Shown here: piece by piece, positions 1-5,574 of the stretch | How the letters are laid out: each line of letters starts with the position of its first letter | Position numbering within the stretch: the stretch's first letter is position 1 | NCBI GenBank assembly: GCA_003669575.1 | Contig: QWOR01000225.1 | Span: 1 to 11,925, forward strand | Length of the DNA: 11,925 nt | Reading direction: 5' to 3' | From: Planctomycetota bacterium | GTDB taxonomy: Bacteria > Planctomycetota > Planctomycetia > Planctomycetales > Planctomycetaceae | The notes under the pieces: generated by a model | The model's input: only the letters and a program-made list of their open reading frames with translations | Told to the model about the DNA's origin: nothing | Database searches by the model: none | Position numbers and translations under genes: made by a program

Positions 1-366
1 ATGATTCCTCCGACTCCGGTGCCTTCTCAATGGCATCGTGATCTGTGCCAGGGACAGGGATGCCAGAACGGTCGCTGCCAGCTCGGAGCCAGATTCCATG
101 GGCACGGACACGGACAAGCCTGCCCTCCGCAGTATGGATCGGGTGAACAAATCATTTCCGAGCAGGTGATCAACACCCCGTCAGAGACGGCGACTCCCAC
201 CCCCATCAACGAATCAGGCCCGTCCAATGGGACTCAGGAACCCGCTGCTCCAACGATTCCGAGCCCAACCCAGACTAATCCAGCCCCAGCAACAACAACT
301 CCCATGACACCTCCCGCAATTCCACTGGAAAAAGTGGGATACCCAAACCTGCGGCCGATCCGCTAG
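1..366 (+). CDS. Cys/His- and Pro-rich protein of unknown function, 3' part (possibly complete)
   Basis: The frame is open from the first base of the window to a TAG at 364-366, giving 121 residues. An ATG sits exactly at the window edge, so I cannot tell whether it is the true start or an internal Met; I treat the gene as probably partial. Residues 16-41 form a Cys/His cluster: Cys16, Cys21, Cys26, then HGHGH (33-37) and Cys41. Residues about 58-110 are a Pro/Thr/Ala/Asn-rich, low-complexity stretch that is probably disordered. The protein ends in a more ordinary tail, PLEKVGYPNLRPIR. No transmembrane segment or enzyme motif is visible. I do not recognise the family. The Cys/His cluster could bind metal and the Pro-rich tract resembles envelope or periplasmic linkers, but both are inference. 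The following gene, for a tRNA-modifying enzyme, starts 118 nt later and looks unrelated. Confidence 0.55.
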   Translation: MIPPTPVPSQWHRDLCQGQGCQNGRCQLGARFHGHGHGQACPPQYGSGEQIISEQVINTPSETATPTPINESGPSNGTQEPAAPTIPSPTQTNPAPATTTPMTPPAIPLEKVGYPNLRPIR

Positions 367-424
367 TCGGTCAGACCGAGATCGGAACAGACTTCCGGCC
401 TTGAATACGATACCCTCCGCGATT

Positions 425-457
425 CAGGACGCTCGTTGCACCGGCAACAGCGTCCTG
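425..457 (+). terminator. Strong hairpin between gene 1 and sua5 (terminator-like or 5' UTR structure)
   Basis: A near-perfect inverted repeat. The outer arm CAGGACGCT (425-433) pairs with AGCGTCCTG (449-457) over 9 bp. The inner arm GTTGC (435-439) pairs with GCAAC (444-448) over 5 bp. The loop is ACCG (440-443) and C434 is the only bulge. It lies 58 nt after the stop of the upstream gene and 27 nt before the sua5 ATG. The following bases (TATCCGTTTG) are only weakly T-rich, so a classical intrinsic terminator is not certain. A structure in the sua5 leader, or a DNA-level operator, is also possible. Confidence 0.5.
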
Positions 458-470
458 TATCCGTTTGCGA

Positions 471-478
471 GAGGTGAG
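471..478 (+). promoter_or_regulatory. Shine-Dalgarno site of sua5
   Basis: GAGGTGAG ends 6 nt before the ATG at 485. The core GAGGTGA matches the complement of the 16S rRNA 3' tail over seven bases. This decides the start: an in-frame TTG at 401 would add 28 residues that would be read through the hairpin and show no family similarity. Confidence 0.75.
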
Positions 479-484
479 CAAACC

Positions 485-1462
485 ATGGCTCGGGTGATCA
501 CGGAAGTTTCAACAGCGGCAGCAGCTCTGCGACGGGGTGAACTCGTCGCATTTGCGACGGAAACTGTCTACGGCCTGGGAGGCGTGGCATTGTGGCCCGA
601 TACCGTGGCCCGCATTTTTGAGGTTAAAGGTCGGCCAACATTCGATCCACTCATTGTGCATGTCCCGGATCTGTCAGCGGCTCAAAAACTTGTGACGAAG
701 ATCCCACCACTGGCTGCACAGCTCGCCAGCCGATTCTGGCCGGGCCCGCTGACACTGGTCATGGAGAAAGCGACGCAAGTCCCCGACCTGGTGACATCGG
801 GCCTCCCCTCCGTCGCGATTCGCATTCCCAGCCATCCTGTGGCGTTGCGACTGCTTCGTGAAGTGGGCCTGCCCGTTGCCGCGCCGAGTGCCAACCTCTT
901 TGGCCGTGTCAGTCCCACCACAGCGGCGCATGTTCAAGATCAGCTGGGAGACCGCATCGAGTGGATCCTTGATGGGGGGCCCTGTGCCGTGGGCGTCGAA
1001 TCGACGGTACTCAACATTCCCGAGAATGGTTGTCCGACTCTGCTTCGGCCCGGAGGAGTCTCTCTGGAAGAGATTGAAGCTCTGATCGGCCCGATCAATC
1101 AACCGGCAGAGATCGCGCTCACCCAGGTTGAGAGTTCGCCCGTCGCTCAACTGGCCCCCGGTAGTTTGCCACAACATTATGCCCCGCTCACATCGATCAC
1201 GGTGAGCGACCTCGCAGCGCCTCCTTCACCAGGTCGCTGGGGGGTGCTGGCGTTTCGTGATTGCCCGCACGCAGATCAGTATGCAGCTGTAGAGGTTCTC
1301 TCTCCTGATGGAAACCTCACTCAAGCAGCGGCCGGGCTCTTCGCCGCGATGCGACGACTCGATTCACAAGGGCTCGATGGAATCCTGACGGAACGATTTC
1401 CAGAGGAGGGTCTGGGACGGGCCATCAATGATCGCTTGCGCCGCGCAGCTTTTCGCGGGTAA
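485..1462 (+). CDS. sua5: L-threonylcarbamoyladenylate synthase, Sua5/YrdC/YwlC family
   Basis: A cytoplasmic enzyme that makes threonylcarbamoyl-AMP from threonine, bicarbonate and ATP. This is the first step of the universal tRNA modification t6A at position 37 of ANN-decoding tRNAs; the TsaD complex then transfers the group. The protein has 325 residues. The YrdC domain (about 8-200) shows FATETVYGLGG (23-33), KGRP (48-51), FWPGPLTLV (84-92), APSANLFGRVSPT (133-145), GVESTV (170-175) and LLRPGGV (186-192). The linker APGSLPQHYAP (224-234) matches the conserved PG...HYAP loop that covers the active site in full-length Sua5. The C-terminal Sua5 domain (about 240-325) ends in the typical EEGLGRAINDRLRRAA (308-322 region). 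Length fits the long Sua5 type rather than the short TsaC type. The start at ATG 485 is supported by a good Shine-Dalgarno site. No other t6A gene lies in the window. Confidence 0.96.
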   Translation: MARVITEVSTAAAALRRGELVAFATETVYGLGGVALWPDTVARIFEVKGRPTFDPLIVHVPDLSAAQKLVTKIPPLAAQLASRFWPGPLTLVMEKATQVPDLVTSGLPSVAIRIPSHPVALRLLREVGLPVAAPSANLFGRVSPTTAAHVQDQLGDRIEWILDGGPCAVGVESTVLNIPENGCPTLLRPGGVSLEEIEALIGPINQPAEIALTQVESSPVAQLAPGSLPQHYAPLTSITVSDLAAPPSPGRWGVLAFRDCPHADQYAAVEVLSPDGNLTQAAAGLFAAMRRLDSQGLDGILTERFPEEGLGRAINDRLRRAAFRG

Positions 1463-1706
1463 TTCTGTCTGCCCTTGTCGATGACATCTTACTCCGTCTG
1501 ACTTCCCGTCGTTCTATCTTACCGGACCGGAAGTACTATCAAGACCGTCAATTTGGGTCTGAAAGATCACTTCAATCCGTAATCGCCCCCCCCGGTTGAT
1601 GACGATGAACAGAGAGAATGCGTCAGGGAAGATACGCGCCGTGATCTGATCACGTACCGGATTTCTCTGCCGCGTACAGCCTGGTGTCACACACGGCAGA
1701 AACTCT
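1463..1706. other. 244-bp spacer between sua5 and the exporter gene
   Basis: No convincing gene is present. The spacer contains a CCGGaCCGG dyad (1522-1530), a run of eight C (1586-1593), a 16-codon open frame without a Shine-Dalgarno site (1599-1649) and a perfect 15-bp palindrome (1640-1654). It probably carries the promoter of the exporter gene, but I could not identify convincing -35 and -10 boxes. Confidence 0.5.
1640..1654. promoter_or_regulatory. Perfect 15-bp palindrome, candidate operator
   Basis: CGTGATC-T-GATCACG is an inverted repeat with 7-bp arms around one central base. It ends 52 nt before the ATG of the exporter gene, where a transcription factor half-site pair could sit. 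The arms are too close for an RNA hairpin loop, which favours a protein-binding site over a terminator. No regulator gene is adjacent, so the assignment is inference. Confidence 0.3.
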
Positions 1707-4568
1707 ATGACGAATTCACAACCATCGCATAGCAACAGAACTGGGAAAGCCGTTCTGATTGCGGCCATGCTGGCCTTTGCGGTTCCGCTGCTGGTGATTG
1801 GAATTCGCCACCTGCGTCTCGATAACAATGTCGAGTCCTGGCTTCCGGCGAACGACTCCGAAGCAACCGTGTTTAACTGGTATCGCAAACACTTCCACGA
1901 GGAGGAACGGGTCGTTGTGACCTGGCGTGGTAGCACGATTGACGACCCCCGGTGTGACGAGCTGATCGCCAAGCTCCTGGGCCATGTGGATGCGGATGGA
2001 TTGCGTCGAGGTGGCGTGCCGTACATTGCCTCTGTTGTGTCATCGCGTGATGTTCTGACCCGCATGGTGGGTTACGGAGTTCCGCAGGAGGAAGCCATCC
2101 AGCGGCTCGAGGGCACGCTCATTGGTCTGGGTCGGCTGAAGGTCCGCATGACGGATGCGGGGCGGGAACAACGAGACCGCACGATTGCCCAACTGGTCAA
2201 GCGAGTCCGCGCTGAGCTGGGGATCCAGCTGGGGATTCACGACCCGGTGCGAATTGCAACAGACCGTACCGAATCCGATGAGTCAGAAGTCGAAACGACC
2301 GCAGCCACCGACAGTAATTCCTCGGACGTGGTAACCCTTGCGCCGATTGAGATCCCTGAGTACGACTTTGAAGTGGCCTGGAAGGAGTTCTCTCCCCACG
2401 ATCCGCTGGTTGAAACCGTCAAGACGATTGCCCGCGATCTCAGGGGATTCGCCACAGCCAAGGAGCCTCAAGGGCGAGTTCTGATCGAAGACTGTTTCAT
2501 CGTTCCCGGGTCACCAGTCGCTGTGGCAGTCACCCTGTCAGAAGCAGGACGAGCTGACGCCTCCTCGACACTCGCGGCAATTCGCAAAGCTGCTGGTCAA
2601 GTCGGCATCCCGGAACAGGACCTGATCCTGGGTGGACGTTCCGTCGCCGCGATGGAACTGAACAACTCCGTTATCCGCGCCGCCTGGAACAAGTCGGCTC
2701 CGATCTGGAAGCTGCACGAACGGTCGGTCATGCTGCTGTCAGGATTGGTCGGAGTCGTCCTGGCGATCGTATCCCTTCGCAGTGTTCGTCTGGCGCTCAT
2801 GGTACTGGGGGTGTCTTACTACGGAGCCTTCGTCTCCACTGCCCTGGTTCCACTGACCGGTGGAACGATGAATATGGTCCTGATGGTGCTGCCCACTTTT
2901 GTGATGGTGGTGTCGCTGTCGGGAGCGATTCATGTCGCGAACTACATCAGTCATGCAACGCTGGAGAATCCAAACGGAGCTGTGGAACGGGCCACCAAGC
3001 TCGCCATGCTTCCGTGTTTCAATTCAGTCTTTACCACCGTTCTGGGACTGCTGTCACTGCTGACCAGTTCGCTGAAACCGGTCCGGGATTTCGGGATCTA
3101 CTCATCGATCGGTGCGACTCTCACCCTGTTCATGGTGCTGATCGTCCTGCCCGCCATGCTCAAGCTCTTCCCCACCAAGGGAGTCCGACAGCCGGAAAGC
3201 GATGTTCGCCGCTGGCTGGATTACAGCAACTTCCTGATGCGATTCTCACGTCCGGTCCATGTGACCTGCTGGATCGTCGGCCTCGCAGCCGCAGCTGGGC
3301 TGATTCACTTCCAGACGGAAACGAAAGTCATCCGTAACTTCGCCGATGACACGCGGCTGATTCGCGACTATCGATACATCGAGGAAAACCTCGCGGGCAT
3401 CTCTACCGTGGAGACCGTGATCAAGTTCGACCGTTCGAGCCAGAAATCGCTCCGGTTTCTGCAGCGTATGGAGGTTGTCCGTCAGGTCGCGGAAGGAATT
3501 CGCAAACACCCCAACGTGTCTGGTGCGGTCTGTCTCGCCGATTTTCAACCGACTCGTGAGGCACCAGACAATACAGCCAGCACCCGAGACAAGGTGATGT
3601 ATAACCGTCGTTCCGTCGAGACGGAGAAACGAATCAAGTCGGCGAATACCGCAGATATTCGTTCTTACCTGGCTGTCGCACGAGAGTCGGCTGACCTGAT
3701 TCAACCGGGAGATTGCCAGCTCAACACCGCAGGAGAAGAACTCTGGCGCGTGACCGCTCAGGTCCCCGCTCTCGCGGATGTGAATTACGTCACTCTCACC
3801 GAAGACCTCAACCAGGCGGTCCAGTCCGTCACCAAGTATCACCCAGGCGTTGGTCATGTGGTCACGGGTACTGTTCCGCTGTTCATGCGGACACAACAGG
3901 CTTTGCTCGACAGCTTGATCCAGAGCTTTGCACTCGCGTTTGTGACGATCGCCCTCGTGATGATGTACGCGTTGAAGGATGTGATCGCGGGCATGCTGAG
4001 CATGATTCCGAACGTGCTTCCCATCCTGGCAGTATTCGGTGCAGTTTCGTGGGCGCGGACTCGAATCGATATTGGCACGATGATTACCGCTTCGGTCGCA
4101 CTGGGACTGGCTGTTGATGCGTGTCTGCACCTCATGACCTGGTTCCGCAAAGGCCTGGAAAAGGGGTTGAGCCGCGACGAGGCCATTATCGAGTGCCTTG
4201 TGCACTGCGGTCCCGCCATGCTGCAGACGACTGCCGGGATCACGCTGGCAATGCTCGTGCTCTACCCCTCCGATCTCGTCATGATCAGTCGCTTTGGCTG
4301 GTTAATGGCTGCCCTGATCGCGGCGGCCTATGTGGGCGACATTGTCCTGCTGCCTGTCATGCTGCGAGGAGCACTGGGGCGTCGCATTGAGAAGTCCGTC
4401 CTTGAGGAACGGAGACTCGCCGCACTCGCTGCAGAAGCCATCGAGCATTCCTGTGCCCCCGAGCTGGTCGACCTCCGTCAGGACCACGCTGCGGTAGAAG
4501 CAACCATCCCGGCTCCCCACCTGCCATTGGACAAGGCACGCACTCGACGCAAACGCACTGCCAGCTGA
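1707..4568 (+). CDS. RND superfamily (MMPL/HpnN-like) membrane exporter
   Basis: A predicted inner-membrane exporter of 953 residues with the duplicated RND plan: one transmembrane helix, a large periplasmic domain and five more helices, twice over. Hydrophobic segments lie near 15-33, 340-358, 362-382, 388-410, 437-455, 463-486, 517-534, 733-755, 759-781, 787-808, 838-853 and 857-886. The periplasmic domains span about 34-338 and 535-732. The second half has GLAVDACLH (800-808), matching the conserved acidic residue in the proton-relay helix of this family. The equivalent first-half site reads SLSGAIHVANY, with no acid. Residues 184-210 are an acidic Ser/Thr-rich stretch in the first periplasmic loop. 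A basic tail of about 65 residues follows the last helix. Family members move lipids, hopanoids or other hydrophobic molecules; the substrate here cannot be read from the sequence. I see no adaptor or outer-membrane partner. The ATG at 1707 lacks a clear Shine-Dalgarno site but sits just before the first helix. Confidence 0.9.
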   Translation: MTNSQPSHSNRTGKAVLIAAMLAFAVPLLVIGIRHLRLDNNVESWLPANDSEATVFNWYRKHFHEEERVVVTWRGSTIDDPRCDELIAKLLGHVDADGLRRGGVPYIASVVSSRDVLTRMVGYGVPQEEAIQRLEGTLIGLGRLKVRMTDAGREQRDRTIAQLVKRVRAELGIQLGIHDPVRIATDRTESDESEVETTAATDSNSSDVVTLAPIEIPEYDFEVAWKEFSPHDPLVETVKTIARDLRGFATAKEPQGRVLIEDCFIVPGSPVAVAVTLSEAGRADASSTLAAIRKAAGQVGIPEQDLILGGRSVAAMELNNSVIRAAWNKSAPIWKLHERSVMLLSGLVGVVLAIVSLRSVRLALMVLGVSYYGAFVSTALVPLTGGTMNMVLMVLPTFVMVVSLSGAIHVANYISHATLENPNGAVERATKLAMLPCFNSVFTTVLGLLSLLTSSLKPVRDFGIYSSIGATLTLFMVLIVLPAMLKLFPTKGVRQPESDVRRWLDYSNFLMRFSRPVHVTCWIVGLAAAAGLIHFQTETKVIRNFADDTRLIRDYRYIEENLAGISTVETVIKFDRSSQKSLRFLQRMEVVRQVAEGIRKHPNVSGAVCLADFQPTREAPDNTASTRDKVMYNRRSVETEKRIKSANTADIRSYLAVARESADLIQPGDCQLNTAGEELWRVTAQVPALADVNYVTLTEDLNQAVQSVTKYHPGVGHVVTGTVPLFMRTQQALLDSLIQSFALAFVTIALVMMYALKDVIAGMLSMIPNVLPILAVFGAVSWARTRIDIGTMITASVALGLAVDACLHLMTWFRKGLEKGLSRDEAIIECLVHCGPAMLQTTAGITLAMLVLYPSDLVMISRFGWLMAALIAAAYVGDIVLLPVMLRGALGRRIEKSVLEERRLAALAAEAIEHSCAPELVDLRQDHAAVEATIPAPHLPLDKARTRRKRTAS

Positions 4569-4699
4569 TCGTCACTCGGGATTCGTCTCGACCGCGTCTC
4601 GCAACAGGACTAGCGGGTCTGCAATTTCGATGGGACAATCCGGCAGATCGATCTTCGAGGCGCATTGATTCTCCGAATGGGTGTCTTCGCAACAGGGTT

Positions 4700-5455
4700 G
4701 TGCGAGTGGCTGACTGGAATTCCGCCGAACGTGAGAGACTGCTCCGACAGTACGCGGAAATCGCGACGCTGGCCGGGGGTTTGGCGCATGAAGTTCGCAA
4801 CCCGCTCTCGACCATCCAGATGAATCTGGAGTTAATGGCCGAAGATTTGGAAGCTGCGACCGATCCACATCTCGGACGCATCCGGCGGAAACTCGAAACG
4901 ATGCGTCGCGAATGCCATCGCCTGGAGAGCATTCTGAATGCTTTTCTCCAGTTCGCCCGCGCTGGCGAAATGCAGCGAACAACGACCTCACTCAACCGGA
5001 TCGTGACAGAGTTTCTGGAGTTTTACCGGCCCGAAGCGCAATCCAGCGGCATCGATGTCTCTCCACATCTGGCTACCGATCTGCCGCTGGTTTCGGTGGA
5101 TGAAACATTGATTCGCCAGGTCCTGGCCAACTTATTCCGCAATGCGCAACAGGCCATGCCCGACGGAGGCCAGATTGATGTCCAGACATCCGCTCACAAC
5201 GAACGTGTCACCCTGTGCGTGATCGACACCGGCAAAGGCATGGATGAGAGGGCCCGCAAGAAGGCCTTCGAGCCCTTCTTCTCCACCAAATCCAATGGCA
5301 GTGGACTGGGGCTGCCGACTGTGCGCAAGATCATCGAAGCCCATGGCGGGACGATCTACTGCGAGAGTGAACCATCGCGCGGGACGAAGTTCACGATCGA
5401 ATTGCCCGCGTCATCCATCGAACCGCCCGGTCCCGAGCAAGAGCGTGTTGATTAA
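4700..5455 (+). CDS. Soluble sensor histidine kinase (HisKA + HATPase_c), NtrB-like core
   Basis: A two-component histidine kinase of 251 residues, consisting of little more than the catalytic core. HisKA (about 17-88) has the H-box LAHEVRNPL with phospho-acceptor His30. HATPase_c (about 130-236) has the N-box NLFRNAQQAM (Asn148), the G1 box DTGKGM (Asp176), the F-box FEPFFSTK (190-197) and the G2 box GSGLGL (200-205). All catalytic motifs are intact. There is no transmembrane segment and no visible PAS, GAF or HAMP domain, so it should be cytoplasmic and its signal is unknown. The first possible start in this frame after the exporter gene is GTG 4700; GTG 4706 is better spaced from AGGG (4694-4697) and may be the real one. 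The 131-nt gap after the exporter gene allows a shared transcript. No response regulator lies in the window, so its partner is encoded elsewhere. Confidence 0.92.
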   Translation: MRVADWNSAERERLLRQYAEIATLAGGLAHEVRNPLSTIQMNLELMAEDLEAATDPHLGRIRRKLETMRRECHRLESILNAFLQFARAGEMQRTTTSLNRIVTEFLEFYRPEAQSSGIDVSPHLATDLPLVSVDETLIRQVLANLFRNAQQAMPDGGQIDVQTSAHNERVTLCVIDTGKGMDERARKKAFEPFFSTKSNGSGLGLPTVRKIIEAHGGTIYCESEPSRGTKFTIELPASSIEPPGPEQERVD

Positions 5456-5557
5456 ATTCAACATCCCGGAAGATTTTGGACTTTCCCCCACAGTTGCGGG
5501 ATTTCTCAATTCTCATTCCCATTCTAGACTAAAGTGAAGTGTTCGTCTCGCAATTCC

Positions 5558-5565
5558 GGTGAGGT
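5558..5565 (+). promoter_or_regulatory. Shine-Dalgarno site of the CAP/Calx-beta gene
   Basis: GGTGAGGT ends 9 nt before the ATG at 5575. It contains GAGGT, complementary to the 16S rRNA tail. It supports ATG 5575 as the start of the gene. Confidence 0.55.
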
Positions 5566-5574
5566 CGTTACGTC

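Noticed and set aside
401..484. Upstream TTG start extending Sua5 by 28 residues
   Set aside because: It has no Shine-Dalgarno site, would translate through the hairpin, and the added residues do not belong to the YrdC domain. ATG 485 has an excellent ribosome binding site.
494..501. GTGATCAC palindrome at the start of the sua5 coding region, similar to the arms of the 1640-1654 palindrome
   Set aside because: An eight-base palindrome inside conserved coding sequence is easily explained by chance and codon choice.
1599..1649. 16-codon open frame in the spacer, possible leader peptide
   Set aside because: It has no Shine-Dalgarno site, no run of regulatory codons and no attenuator-like hairpin after it.
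1514..2065. 183-codon open frame on the - strand across the exporter 5' end and the spacer
   Set aside because: It overlaps the well-supported exporter gene in antisense, has no recognisable domain, and is Arg/Ser-rich as expected of a shadow frame in GC-rich coding DNA.
3246..4205. 319-codon antisense frame inside the exporter gene
   Set aside because: The + strand encodes clear transmembrane helices and RND motifs here; the antisense product is His/Arg/Asp-rich without any domain.
5456..5574. Promoter boxes upstream of the CAP gene, such as TAGACT at 5525-5530
   Set aside because: No matching -35 element at a proper distance; the evidence is too weak to annotate a promoter.
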